Below are positions 16,574-25,387 of a stretch of 45,117 bases of DNA, one piece after another. The notes beneath the pieces were generated by a model. That model was not told where the DNA came from and searched no databases. It worked only from the letters and a program-made list of their open reading frames with translations. Both the position numbers and the translations under genes were made by a program. The first letter of the stretch is position 1; every line of letters begins with the position of its first letter. The stretch spans positions 1-45,117 of the forward strand of contig CAJUMV010000035.1 in assembly GCA_910587715.1 (NCBI GenBank), read 5' to 3'. The stretch is from an uncultured Lachnospiraceae bacterium (GTDB taxonomy: Bacteria; Bacillota; Clostridia; Lachnospirales; Lachnospiraceae).

Positions 16574-17403
16574 AGAGGAAAAAGAGAAATAAGCAGGTGT
16601 ACAGGATAGGGCAGGCGGGATTTGCGTTCGCTCTGCTTTTGCTGTTATGCGGCTGTACGAGGAAAGAGGAGCTTCTGCTTCTGACAGAGGAGACGGCGGA
16701 GGATATGTCCGCTTCGCGGAATGCCGGAGGAGAGACATCCGGGGCAGGAGACGGCGGATACGTTACAGAGACAGAAACCGTGGGTGCTTTGGCGCTTTCC
16801 GGAGACGGAGCTGTAGAGACGGATGCAGCGGCGGCAGATTTTGGCGTGATTTATGTCCATGTCTGCGGAGCGGTGAAAAATCCCGGCGTGTACGAGCTGG
16901 AGACGGGGAGCCGCGTCTATGAAGCGGTACAGCAGGCGGGCGGCTTTACGGAAAATGCGGAGCAAAATTATGTAAACCAAGCACAGGCTTTGGAGGACGG
17001 TGTAAAACTGGTGATTCCCACAAGGGAGGAAGCGGAAGCCGCCGGAGAGCATGAAACGGCTTCGGCGGAGGGAAAGCCGCAGGAGGGCGCACCGGAAAAG
17101 TCCGGCATTTTGCACGACGGCACGACGGAAGGGTTTGGCATTTTGGGCGGTTCATCTCTGGGAGGGCAAAGCCCCGGAGAAAGCAAAGTTACAGGTACGG
17201 CGGCGGACGGGCGGATTAATATCAACACCGCGTCAAAAGAGCAGCTTTGCGAAATTCCCGGCGTCGGCGCCACAAGAGCGGCGGCAATCGCAGCTTACAG
17301 GGAATCCCACGGCGCGTTTGAGAAGCCGGAAGATATTATGAAAGTGAATGGCATCAAAGAAGGCATGTATGAGAAAATAAAGGACAGCATCAGTGTAAAC
17401 TAG
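16570..17403 (+). CDS. comEA: ComEA-like lipoprotein with SLBB and helix-hairpin-helix domains
   Basis: A 277-residue exported protein. A signal peptide ends in a lipobox (LLLLCGC, Cys near residue 28), unlike the membrane-anchored ComEA of Bacillus. A low-complexity linker is followed by an SLBB domain at about 95-150 (VIYVHVCGAVKNPGVYELETGSRVYEAV) and a C-terminal pair of helix-hairpin-helix motifs at about 212-275 (ININTASKEQLCEIPGVGATRAAAIAAYR). In competent Gram-positives ComEA binds incoming double-stranded DNA outside the membrane; comEC lies four genes downstream on the same strand, which supports the call. The leader is structured (16517-16573). Confidence 0.85.
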   Translation: MQRKKRNKQVYRIGQAGFAFALLLLLCGCTRKEELLLLTEETAEDMSASRNAGGETSGAGDGGYVTETETVGALALSGDGAVETDAAAADFGVIYVHVCGAVKNPGVYELETGSRVYEAVQQAGGFTENAEQNYVNQAQALEDGVKLVIPTREEAEAAGEHETASAEGKPQEGAPEKSGILHDGTTEGFGILGGSSLGGQSPGESKVTGTAADGRININTASKEQLCEIPGVGATRAAAIAAYRESHGAFEKPEDIMKVNGIKEGMYEKIKDSISVN

Positions 17404-17425
17404 AAAGACAGGCAGGGCGGGGAGT

Positions 17426-18115
17426 ATGGCACAGAGAGTTTTGGTAGTGGATGATGAAAAGTTGATCGTGAAGGGAATCCGGTTCAGTCTGGAGCAGGAC
17501 GGTATGGAGGTGGACTGCGCCTATGACGGGGAGGAAGCCCTGAAACTGGCGGAAGAAAATGCGTACGACATCATTCTTCTGGATGTAATGCTGCCGAAAA
17601 TGACAGGTTTTGAAGTGTGCCAGCAGATTCGCGGTTTTTCCAATGTGCCGATCGTCATGCTGACGGCAAAGGGCGACGATATGGATAAGATTCTCGGGCT
17701 TGACAACGGCGCCGACGACTATATCACGAAGCCTTTTAATATTTTAGAGGTAAAAGCGAGAATCAAGGCGATCATGCGCAGGACGAACCGGCAGGCGCCG
17801 GAGAAAAAAGAGGCAGCCCGGCTGGTGGAGCGGGGCGATATGCGCCTTGACTGCGAAGGCAGGAGAGTGTATATCAAGGAGCGGGAAATCAACCTGACGG
17901 CGAAAGAGTTCGAGGTGTTGGAGCTTCTGATGCGCAACGCCGGGAAGGTTTACGGCAGGGAAGAGCTGCTTAAGCTTGTGTGGGGCAGCGATTATCCCGG
18001 TGATGTGCGGACTGTGGACGTACATATTAGAAGGCTGCGCGAAAAAATAGAGGAAGTGCCCGGAGAACCCGCGTATGTGCGGACGAAGTGGGGCGTTGGA
18101 TATTACTTTGCATAA
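17426..18115 (+). CDS. OmpR/PhoB-family response regulator
   Basis: A 229-residue regulator with an intact receiver domain (VDDEK near the N-terminus, phosphoacceptor Asp in ILLDVMLPKMTGFEV near residue 53, Thr in MLTAKG, Lys in YITKPFN) and a winged-helix output domain (LTAKEFEVLELLMRNAGKVYGREELLKLVWG, VDVHIRRLREKIE, VRTKWGVGYYF). It most resembles the PhoP/WalR group. GGGGAG is 4 bases before the ATG. It sits between comEA and its cognate kinase with overlapping reading frames, so it is part of the competence/GerMN operon rather than a separate unit. Confidence 0.88.
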   Translation: MAQRVLVVDDEKLIVKGIRFSLEQDGMEVDCAYDGEEALKLAEENAYDIILLDVMLPKMTGFEVCQQIRGFSNVPIVMLTAKGDDMDKILGLDNGADDYITKPFNILEVKARIKAIMRRTNRQAPEKKEAARLVERGDMRLDCEGRRVYIKEREINLTAKEFEVLELLMRNAGKVYGREELLKLVWGSDYPGDVRTVDVHIRRLREKIEEVPGEPAYVRTKWGVGYYFA

Positions 18116-19577
18116 ATTACATTTTCGTCAAATTACATTCTTAAGGAGCCTGAAGGGGCGTATTTTTCTCATTCTGCTCATTGTCGGGCTGATTCCGTGT
18201 TTTATCATGCGCTATGCGATCCTGCAAAATTACGAACAGCGGGCGGTAAATGTCAGGACTTCTGACATTTCCACCCAGGTCAGGATTCTTGCCAATCACC
18301 TGATTACTTACCATTACCTGCAGGATACTTCGTCCGAGGTCATCGACGCGGAGTTAGAGCAGCTCTCGAATCTGTATGACGGGCGCGTGCTTGTCATCAA
18401 TGCGGATCTGCGGATTGTGAAGGATACCTACGGCATCAGCGAGGGAAAAACGATAATCTCGGAGGAGGTCATCCGCTGTCTGCGCGGCGAGAGCGCGAAC
18501 CGCTACGACAGGGAAAACGGTTATATTGAGATGACCATACCCATCACGGAAACGCTGTCTGCGGATTTGCCGGTAGGAGCCGGAGAACGCATGGATCTTG
18601 TGAGGGGCGTCATGCTTGTGAGCGCGTCCAACGACAGCATTATCGCGACCATGGATATCCTGAACCGTCAGGCGGTAATCATTATGTCGATTGTCGGTAT
18701 ACTGATTTTTGTAGTTACGCTCCTGGTGTCCAAGTTTTTGTTTGCACCCTTTAAAAAGATGATAGCGGCGCTCGACCAGGTGCAGGAGGGCTATACGAAT
18801 GACCCGATTTCCGTGACGGACTGTCTGGAGACGGAACATATCGGGGACGCCTTTAACCGGGTGCTCGGGCGCATGAAGATGTTAGATGATTCCAGACAGG
18901 AGTTTGTGTCGAACGTGTCCCATGAGCTGCGCACGCCGATCACTTCCATGAAGGTGCTGGCGGATTCCCTGATTACCCAGAAGGATGTGCCTTTAGAGGT
19001 CTATCAGGAGTTTATGAGCGATATCGCTGCCGAGATTGAGCGGGAGGATAAGATCATCAACGATCTGCTCTCCCTTGTAAAAATGGACAGGACCTCGGCG
19101 GATTTGAATATCTCCGAGGTGGATATCAACGCTCTTGTGGAGCTGATTATGAGGCGGCTGCGGCCCATCGCACAGCGCCGGGATGTGCAGCTTGTCTATG
19201 AAAGTCTCAGACCTGTGACAGCGTCGGTGGATGAGGTCAAGCTCACGCTGGCGCTCTCCAATCTCGTGGAGAATGCGATCAAATATAATAAGGAGCACGG
19301 GTTTGTGAAGGTGACGCTGGACGCCGACCACCAATTCTTTACGGTGCAGGTGGAGGATTCCGGCGTGGGCATTCCGGAGGATGCGCTGGAGCATATCTAC
19401 GAGCGTTTTTATCGCGTGGATAAGTCGCGCTCCAGAGAGATCGGCGGCACGGGGCTCGGACTTGCCATTACGAAAAGCGCGGTGCTCATGCACAGAGGGT
19501 CGATCAAGGTGGCGAGTATTGAGGGGGAGGGCACCGATTTTACGGTGAAGATTCCCTTAAAGTATATTGCGGTTTGA
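18075..19577 (+). CDS. Sensor histidine kinase (PhoR/WalK-like)
   Basis: About 500 residues: a first membrane helix (about 28-48, IFLILLIVGLIPCFIM), an extracytoplasmic sensor of about 150 residues, a second helix (about 200-220, VIIMSIVGILIFVVTLLVS), a HAMP linker, the phosphoacceptor H box SNVSHELRTPITSMK, and the ATPase domain (NLVENAIKYNKEHG, VEDSGVGIPEDALEHIYERFYRVDKSRS, GGTGLGLAITKSAV). The start is uncertain: ATG 18075 lies within the regulator gene with GGAG upstream, while TTG codons at 18096 and 18108 would give slightly shorter proteins starting near the regulator stop. It is clearly the partner of the upstream regulator; the signal is unknown. Confidence 0.87.
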   Translation: MCGRSGALDITLHKLHFRQITFLRSLKGRIFLILLIVGLIPCFIMRYAILQNYEQRAVNVRTSDISTQVRILANHLITYHYLQDTSSEVIDAELEQLSNLYDGRVLVINADLRIVKDTYGISEGKTIISEEVIRCLRGESANRYDRENGYIEMTIPITETLSADLPVGAGERMDLVRGVMLVSASNDSIIATMDILNRQAVIIMSIVGILIFVVTLLVSKFLFAPFKKMIAALDQVQEGYTNDPISVTDCLETEHIGDAFNRVLGRMKMLDDSRQEFVSNVSHELRTPITSMKVLADSLITQKDVPLEVYQEFMSDIAAEIEREDKIINDLLSLVKMDRTSADLNISEVDINALVELIMRRLRPIAQRRDVQLVYESLRPVTASVDEVKLTLALSNLVENAIKYNKEHGFVKVTLDADHQFFTVQVEDSGVGIPEDALEHIYERFYRVDKSRSREIGGTGLGLAITKSAVLMHRGSIKVASIEGEGTDFTVKIPLKYIAV

Positions 19578-19601
19578 GAAATTACGGGGTAAGGAGTCGG
19601 C

Positions 19602-20546
19602 ATGGAGAATCGTAGAAAAAAAGCGGGAAAACATTTTTTTGCCGCGGCTCTTGTCATAGGGGTGTTTTTGTTATGCACGGCGTGCGGGGACAGGCAAAAG
19701 ACGCAGGAGGGCACCTCGTATAAAATATATTATGTAAACAATGATGAGACGAAGATTGTCGAGAGGACATATGTGAGTGCCACGACGGACAGGGAGCTTT
19801 TGTTTGGGGAACTTTTGGAGCAGCTTTCCCACATCTCAGAGAAAATGGAGTATGAAACGCTGCTCGAGAAAGAAATTTCGGTGGAAGGGCATACGTTAGA
19901 CAATGGTCTGCTGACGCTGGATTTTAAGGAGAGCTACAAGAATCTGCGAGGAACGCGGGAAATTCTTGCGCGCGCGTCCATTGTGAGAACGCTGACACAG
20001 CTTCCGGATGTGGAGCGCATTACGTTCACCGTGGAGGGAGAGCAGCTCATGGATGCGGCGGGGGAGGCTGTGGGCGTGATGGCGGCGGACACCTTTATCG
20101 AGAACGCGGGCAATGAGATCAACGCCTATGAAAAGGTAGACCTGCGTCTCTATTTTGCCAATGAGGCGGGCGACAGTCTGGTGGAGGAGACCCGCCGAAA
20201 CGTGGTGTACAACAGTAATATTTCGCTGGAAAAGCTCGTGGTGGAGAAGCTGGTGGAGGGCCCCAAGATGGAGGGATGCTATCCGACCATCAATCCGACC
20301 ACAAAGATTGTGAGCGTCACCGTGAAGGATGGGACATGTTATGTAAACTTAAACGGCGATTTTTTAAACCAGCCGTACAACGTGGCATCCGATGTGACCA
20401 TATACTCGATCACCAACTCGCTGGCGGAGCTGTCCAATGTGAACCGGGTGCAGATATCCGTAGACGGGGAGACCAACATTTCGTACCGCGAAAATATGAG
20501 CCTGAACAATGTGTTTGAGAGAAACCTGGACATATTAGACAGATAA
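19602..20546 (+). CDS. GerMN-domain lipoprotein
   Basis: A 314-residue lipoprotein: a basic N-terminus, hydrophobic stretch and lipobox LLCTACG (Cys near 28). Two GerMN-like domains follow, about 45-160 (YYVNNDETKIVERTYVSATTDRELLFGELLEQL) and about 180-305 (RLYFANEAGDSLVEETRRNVVYNSNISLEKLVVEKLVEGP, ending SLAELSNVNRVQISVDGE). GerM of Bacillus is a sporulation and germination lipoprotein of the engulfment complex, and paired GerMN domains also occur in other cell-envelope proteins, so a sporulation role is likely but not proven. It lies 24 bases after the kinase gene and 20 bases before comEC in the same operon. Confidence 0.82.
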   Translation: MENRRKKAGKHFFAAALVIGVFLLCTACGDRQKTQEGTSYKIYYVNNDETKIVERTYVSATTDRELLFGELLEQLSHISEKMEYETLLEKEISVEGHTLDNGLLTLDFKESYKNLRGTREILARASIVRTLTQLPDVERITFTVEGEQLMDAAGEAVGVMAADTFIENAGNEINAYEKVDLRLYFANEAGDSLVEETRRNVVYNSNISLEKLVVEKLVEGPKMEGCYPTINPTTKIVSVTVKDGTCYVNLNGDFLNQPYNVASDVTIYSITNSLAELSNVNRVQISVDGETNISYRENMSLNNVFERNLDILDR

Positions 20547-20566
20547 ATAAAAGAAGGAGGAAAACT

Positions 20567-22930
20567 ATGCGCAGACCACTATGCCTGCTCGGGCTGGCAT
20601 TTGCGATGGTTCTGCTTTTGGGGATAAATCTGATTTCGCACGATTCACCGGATTACGGCGCGCTTGACGGGGAAATGGTCGCCGCCGTGGGACGTGTGGC
20701 GTGGAAGGAGCACAGGATTTCCGGGTCGGAGGAAGTTCTGGTGGTCACCCTGGAGCATACTGTCATTCTAAAACCGGATGAAATATCCGTTCTGAAACAA
20801 ATCATAGCAGATTCTGACAAGGCGTTGTCAAATCATATTGCTGCAGATTCCGTAAAGAAAACAGAAAATGACATAGAAGAGAGGAAAGAAAGCCTTACAC
20901 GGAAGGGCACGGAGGAAATTACAGGGATTCTATGCTATCTCGGGAAGGAGGAGAATCCCGCCATGGGAAGCCTTATTTTGGTGGAGGGGAAATTCCGTCC
21001 GTTTTCCCATGCTACAAATCCCGGGGAGTTTGACGCGGCGGACTATTACCGTGTGGCGGGGCAGCAGGGCAGACTGATGAAAGCGGTGTGCCTGGCGGAG
21101 AGTGAGGGCTTTTCCGCCTTTCGCGAAGGGCTTTACCGCGTTCGGGAGTATCTGGCGCTTTTGCTTGACGCCTGTTATCCGCAAGAAGAAGCGTCTGTGA
21201 TGTGCGCCATGCTTCTGGGGGAGAAGGCCATGCTGGATGGGGATATCAAAAGCCTTTATCAGCAAAACGGCATCATACATATTCTGGCGATAAGCGGGCT
21301 TCACATTTCCATTTTGGGAATGGGTTCTCATACGCTTTTACAACATATGCATGTCCCTAAAGTGGTTAACATAATGTTATCATTGGCGCTGATGTACTGC
21401 TACGGGATGATGACGGGCATGGGCGTGTCCATTGTCCGGGCATATGTGATGTTCGGCTTGAAGCTGGGCGCGGATTTGTGCGGCAGAACCTACGACCTGT
21501 TGACTGCCATGATGACGGCGGCGTTTCTGCTTCTGGTACAGCAGCCCCTGTATCTGACGCAGAGCGGTTTTCTGTTTTCCTTTGGCGCGGTGTGCGGCAT
21601 TGGGTTTTTGCCGTCGGTATCCCGCCATTTTCCAACAGTATCCGGACGTTTTCCGATAGGGAACCTTTTTTTTAAGGCATTGTTTACAGGGGGATGGATT
21701 TCTCTGTGCACGCTTCCCGTGTATCTGTGCTTTTATTATGAATTTCCGCCCTATTCCGTGCTTTTAAATTTAGTTGTGATTCCGTGTATGGGCGTGCTTT
21801 TGCCAAGCGGAATCGTTGTGATGGGTGCGGCGGTATGCTTTCTGCCGCTTGGACGGCTGGCGGCTTTACCCGGAATCTGGATTCTGGGCTTTTATGAAAA
21901 AATCTGCAGTCTGTGCGTGAAACTGCCCGGACAGCGTCTGATTACGGGACGACCGCAGAACTGGCAGGTTATCGTTTTTCTGGGGATTTTGGCGGCGGCG
22001 GTGGTTTTGGCGGTACGGATGAAAAGACGGTATTTTTTCTGCGCGCTCTTGGGGGCGGTGTTTCTTTTGACGATTCGTCTGCCGCGGGGATTTGAGATTA
22101 CCATGCTGGATATCGGGCAGGGCGACTGCATTTATCTGGCGGACGGGCAGGGGGGACACTATCTGATTGACGGCGGCAGCTCTGACCGGAAAGAGGTGGA
22201 GAACTATCAGATTGCCCCGTTTTTGAAGTACCGTGGCGTAAGACGGCTTCAGGCGGTGTTTGTCACCCACTCGGATGCGGACCATATAAGCGGCATCAAA
22301 GGGCTGCTTAAGGATTACGGGGAAACGGGAATCGGGATTGGCTGCCTGTTTCTCCCCGATTTGTCAGAGGAGTGTAAGGATGAAAATTATCTGGAATTGG
22401 TGGCTTTGGCGCATACAGCCGGGGTGCCCGTGCGGTACATTCATGCCGGGAATCGGCTGCAGAGCGGAAAAGTTATGTTAACTTGTATGCATCCAACAGA
22501 ATATTATGTAAACTCAGATGCCAATGCGGGTTCCACGGTCCTTTATCTGACGTACGAAAACTTTTCCGCCCTTTTTACCGGAGATTTGGAAGGGGAGGGA
22601 GAGGAGCTTGTGACAGAGCGCCTTGCCGCTATGAAAGACGCTTCCGGCTCCGGGACGCCGCGTCTTACCCTGTTGAAAACAGCTCATCACGGCTCGAAAA
22701 ATTCCACGAAGGAGTCGTTCCTTGCGCTGGTAAGTCCCCGGATAGCGTTGATTTCCGCAGGACGGGATAATTCTTACGGACATCCCCATGAGGAGACGCT
22801 GGAGCGTTTGCAAAGTCATGGATGCCGGATTTACCAGACACCGGAGAGCGGGGCGGTGACGGTGCGGGTGAAGAATGGGAGCGTGCGGGTGGAGGAATTT
22901 TTGATGAATGAACAGCTAGGGAAAAAGTAA
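20567..22930 (+). CDS. comEC: DNA internalization channel protein ComEC/Rec2
   Basis: A 787-residue polytopic protein in three parts. An N-terminal soluble region (about 40-190) ends with GEFDAADYYRVAGQQGRLM. A central Competence domain of many membrane helices contains LAISGLHISILGMG. A C-terminal metallo-beta-lactamase domain from about 505 has MLDIGQGDCIYL, THSDADHISG and KTAHHGSKNSTKESFL. ComEC is the membrane pore for transformation DNA, and the hydrolase domain is thought to degrade the non-entering strand; all of its metal-binding motifs are present. AGAAGGAGG lies ahead of the ATG. Linked to comEA and followed by holA, a familiar Firmicutes order. Confidence 0.93.
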   Translation: MRRPLCLLGLAFAMVLLLGINLISHDSPDYGALDGEMVAAVGRVAWKEHRISGSEEVLVVTLEHTVILKPDEISVLKQIIADSDKALSNHIAADSVKKTENDIEERKESLTRKGTEEITGILCYLGKEENPAMGSLILVEGKFRPFSHATNPGEFDAADYYRVAGQQGRLMKAVCLAESEGFSAFREGLYRVREYLALLLDACYPQEEASVMCAMLLGEKAMLDGDIKSLYQQNGIIHILAISGLHISILGMGSHTLLQHMHVPKVVNIMLSLALMYCYGMMTGMGVSIVRAYVMFGLKLGADLCGRTYDLLTAMMTAAFLLLVQQPLYLTQSGFLFSFGAVCGIGFLPSVSRHFPTVSGRFPIGNLFFKALFTGGWISLCTLPVYLCFYYEFPPYSVLLNLVVIPCMGVLLPSGIVVMGAAVCFLPLGRLAALPGIWILGFYEKICSLCVKLPGQRLITGRPQNWQVIVFLGILAAAVVLAVRMKRRYFFCALLGAVFLLTIRLPRGFEITMLDIGQGDCIYLADGQGGHYLIDGGSSDRKEVENYQIAPFLKYRGVRRLQAVFVTHSDADHISGIKGLLKDYGETGIGIGCLFLPDLSEECKDENYLELVALAHTAGVPVRYIHAGNRLQSGKVMLTCMHPTEYYVNSDANAGSTVLYLTYENFSALFTGDLEGEGEELVTERLAAMKDASGSGTPRLTLLKTAHHGSKNSTKESFLALVSPRIALISAGRDNSYGHPHEETLERLQSHGCRIYQTPESGAVTVRVKNGSVRVEEFLMNEQLGKK

Positions 22931-22959
22931 CGAAAATGTAGCAATCAAAAATAATGACC

Positions 22960-22988
22960 TTGACCGGCTATTCGGCATTACATATAAT
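22960..22988 (+). promoter_or_regulatory. Sigma-A promoter for the 57-residue protein and holA
   Basis: TTGACC (22960-22965), a 17-base spacer and a perfect TATAAT (22983-22988), starting 30 bases after the comEC stop. It implies that the small gene and holA are transcribed apart from the competence genes. Confidence 0.65.
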
Positions 22989-23027
22989 CATCTTAAGAAT
23001 GGGACAGTCGGAAGGAGGGAAAACAGA

Positions 23028-23201
23028 ATGGAGGTAACGGAAGTTATGGGAATGACTGACAACCAATGGAAGGACAATCTGAGAGTACAGCTTGAAGACT
23101 GGGAGGAAGTGGAAGAGTTTCTGAGAGCCGGCAAAACAGAGGAAGCTTTAAAGAAAATAGAAAAGGTGAAAGCGAGAATCAATAAGGGTTTACAAGATTA
23201 A
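23028..23201 (+). CDS. Small 57-residue helical protein
   Basis: An ORF too short for most gene calls but well supported: GAAGGAGGG 9 bases before ATG 23028, a near-consensus promoter 40 bases upstream and no competing frame. The product starts MEVTEVMGMTDNQW and is amphipathic and helical (EDWEEVEEFLRAGKTEEALKKIEKVKARI), charged, without membrane segments or cysteines. The second half resembles a short helix-hairpin seen in small clostridial regulators, but I do not recognise a family. It ends 20 bases before holA and is probably co-transcribed with it. Confidence 0.72.
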   Translation: MEVTEVMGMTDNQWKDNLRVQLEDWEEVEEFLRAGKTEEALKKIEKVKARINKGLQD

Positions 23202-23221
23202 AGTGGAATCATGGAGACGGG

Positions 23222-24205
23222 ATGAAAAAGCTGAACGAAGAGATCCGGGAAGGAAAATTGAAACAGGCGTATCTTCTATGCGGGGAGGAAGCGTACCTGC
23301 GCAGGCAGTACAGGGACAGGGTGAAGAAAGCCCTTATGGGTGACGGGGATCTGATGAACCTGAACTGCTTCGAGGGAAAGGGAATCGCGCCCGGTGAGGT
23401 GATCGATTTGGCGCAGACCATGCCCTTTCTGGCAGAGAGGCGGGTTATCGTCATAGAGAACAGCGGGTTTTTCAAGAAAGGCGGGGAGGAGCTCGCGGCG
23501 TATCTGGCTGCGCCAGCGCCCACCGCTTATTTCCTGTTCGTGGAGACGGAGGTCGATAAGAGAAGTAAACTCTATAAGGCGCTTACGGCAAAGGGACGGG
23601 TAATTGAGTGTAAAACCCCGGACGAGGGGGTGCTGAAACGCTGGGTCGCGGAGCTTCTCGCAAAGGACGGAAAGCGGATTACCCAGCGGGATCTGGATTT
23701 TTTTCTGGAAAAGACGGGGACGGATATGGAAAATATCCGCGGCGAAGTGGAGAAGCTTGTTTGTTATGCGCTGGATAGGGATGTAGTTACTGCGCAGGAT
23801 ATTGAGACGGTCTGCGTCCGGCAGATTGGCAGCCGCATCTTTGACATGGTGGAGGCTGTCGCAGACAAAAAGCAGAAGAAGGCTATGGAGCTGTATTATG
23901 ACCTGCTGACCTTAAAGGAACCGCCCATGCGCATTCTGTTTCTGATCGCACGACAGTTTAACCTGCTTTTACAGGTAAAGGAGTTAAAGAATAAGGGGTA
24001 TGACACGCGCGGTATCGGTGAGAAGGTGGGGCTTAAGGGCTTTATCGCCGGGAAATATGTCAGTCAGGCGGCAAAATTTAAGGAAGCGGAGTTAAAGCGG
24101 GCGCTGACGGACTGTGTGGAGACAGAAGAAGCCGTAAAAACCGGCAGGATGAACGATGTGATGAGCGTGGAGCTTTTGATCGTGCGGGAGAGTATGCAGC
24201 TGTGA
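23222..24205 (+). CDS. holA: DNA polymerase III subunit delta
   Basis: A 327-residue clamp-loader subunit that opens the sliding clamp. The AAA+-like first domain starts MKKLNEEIREGKLKQAYLLCGEEAYLRRQY and has AERRVIVIENSGFFKKG; the second domain contains LKRWVAELLAKDGKRITQRDLDFFLEKTGTDMENIRGEVEKLVCY; and the collar domain has RIFDMVEAVADKKQKKAMELYYDLLTLKEPPMRILFLIARQFNLLLQVKEL. All are standard HolA features. The ATG follows GGAGACGGG. Usual Firmicutes position just downstream of comEC. Confidence 0.94.
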   Translation: MKKLNEEIREGKLKQAYLLCGEEAYLRRQYRDRVKKALMGDGDLMNLNCFEGKGIAPGEVIDLAQTMPFLAERRVIVIENSGFFKKGGEELAAYLAAPAPTAYFLFVETEVDKRSKLYKALTAKGRVIECKTPDEGVLKRWVAELLAKDGKRITQRDLDFFLEKTGTDMENIRGEVEKLVCYALDRDVVTAQDIETVCVRQIGSRIFDMVEAVADKKQKKAMELYYDLLTLKEPPMRILFLIARQFNLLLQVKELKNKGYDTRGIGEKVGLKGFIAGKYVSQAAKFKEAELKRALTDCVETEEAVKTGRMNDVMSVELLIVRESMQL

Positions 24206-24215
24206 AAATTTCCGG

Positions 24216-24245
24216 TTGCGGAATGGGGACCATTTACGGTACAAT
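24216..24245 (+). promoter_or_regulatory. Probable promoter of thrH
   Basis: TTGCGG (24216-24221), 18 bases, TACAAT (24240-24245), located just after the holA stop and 59 bases before the thrH start. Confidence 0.4.
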
Positions 24246-24303
24246 AGGTAAAGGAATGAGCGTTTATCGTCATTTACTTACATAAGATTACTGGAGGAAT
24301 GAC

Positions 24304-24915
24304 ATGAGTATGCATATTGTTTGTCTGGACCTTGAGGGCGTGCTGGTACCGGAAATCTGGATTGCCTTTGCGAAGGAGAGTGGTATTCCTGAGCTTACCA
24401 GAACGACGAGGGACGAGCCGGATTATGATAAGCTGATGAACTGGAGGCTTGGCATTCTGCGGGAGCACGGTCTGGGGCTTAAGCAGATTCAGGAGACGAT
24501 CTCGAAAATAGACCCGCTTCCGGGTGCGAAGGAATTTTTGGACGAGCTGCGGCGGATTACGCAGGTCATTATCATCAGCGACACATTTACCCAGTTTGCG
24601 GGACCGTTGATGGAAAAGCTTGGGCTGCCGACGATTTTCTGCAATTCTCTGGAAGTTGCACCGGACGGGGCGATTACCGGGTTTAAGATGCGCGTCAAGG
24701 ATTCCAAGCTGACTACGGTGAAGGCGTTGCAGTCCATCGGCTACGAGACGATAGCCGCCGGGGACAGCCATAACGATCTGGCTATGATTCAGGCGGGAAA
24801 GGCAGGATTTTTATTCAGGAGCACGGAACAGATTAAAAAAGATTACCCGGAGATTCCCGCTTACGAGACATATGAGGAGTTGTTTGACGCCATCAAAGAG
24901 GCGATAGAGCGGTAA
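24304..24915 (+). CDS. thrH: Bifunctional phosphoserine phosphatase / homoserine phosphotransferase
   Basis: A 203-residue HAD-family enzyme. Motif I is LDLEGVLVPEIW (nucleophile Asp near residue 9), motif II has Ser/Thr in IIISDTFTQF, the conserved Lys is in RVKDSKLTTVKAL, and motif III is AAGDSHNDLAMI. The DLEGVLVPEIW signature and short cap domain are distinctive of ThrH, which dephosphorylates phosphoserine and can transfer the phosphate to homoserine. Homoserine dehydrogenase, aspartate kinase and serine hydroxymethyltransferase are encoded a few kilobases downstream, so the gene fits local serine/threonine metabolism. CTGGAGGA lies upstream of the ATG. Confidence 0.9.
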   Translation: MSMHIVCLDLEGVLVPEIWIAFAKESGIPELTRTTRDEPDYDKLMNWRLGILREHGLGLKQIQETISKIDPLPGAKEFLDELRRITQVIIISDTFTQFAGPLMEKLGLPTIFCNSLEVAPDGAITGFKMRVKDSKLTTVKALQSIGYETIAAGDSHNDLAMIQAGKAGFLFRSTEQIKKDYPEIPAYETYEELFDAIKEAIER

Positions 24916-24956
24916 TATGCGGCGGTATGAAGGAAAGAGGAAGGGAGGAATTTATT

Positions 24957-25250
24957 ATGAAATGTATGAGAGCTGCTTTTGAGGTGGAAGTGGAGAAATA
25001 CGAGGCTGGAAAAGGAATGGAGGATGGCGTCGAGCTGTGGACGGATGTGGTGACCAGAGGCTGGTTTGTCACGGATTCCCTTGTCCAGATTAAGAAAGAA
25101 AACGGCGCGATCGTCTGTCCCTATATCATTCATAAGAGAGGGAAGACGTTCATTGCCGAGGGCGATTATATCATTACCGAGAGCGATGGCTCGCGGCATG
25201 TGTGCAGCGGGGACAAGATCTTTGACAGATATAAGCCAATCGAGGAATAG
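24957..25250 (+). CDS. Small PGDYG-like hypothetical protein
   Basis: A 97-residue protein starting MKCMRAAFEVEVEKY. The ATG 24957 is preceded by GGGAGGA at 7 bases; an upstream in-frame ATG at 24927 lacks a ribosome site. The C-terminal half, KTFIAEGDYIITESDGSRHVCSGDKIFDRYKP, resembles the PGDYG-type fold found in phage and bacterial small proteins (GDYI..G.R.V...D.F...Y.P). No catalytic residues are evident. Followed by a strong terminator, so it is probably the last gene of the thrH transcript. Confidence 0.68.
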   Translation: MKCMRAAFEVEVEKYEAGKGMEDGVELWTDVVTRGWFVTDSLVQIKKENGAIVCPYIIHKRGKTFIAEGDYIITESDGSRHVCSGDKIFDRYKPIEE

Positions 25251-25284
25251 AAGTATTATGTAAACTAAATAGGAATGATAGAGG

Positions 25285-25327
25285 GACAGAAGATCTGCAA
25301 AAACAGATTTTCTGTCTTTTCTTTTTT
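25285..25327 (+). terminator. Rho-independent terminator after the PGDYG-like gene
   Basis: GACAGAAGATCTG (25285-25297) and CAGATTTTCTGTC form a 13-bp stem with one mismatch, followed by TTTTCTTTTTT. Confidence 0.85.
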
Positions 25328-25387
25328 GTGTCCCGTTTATAGGACTTATGAAGTGCTATAGTAGTTCCAAGCAAGGGGGTGTAACAG

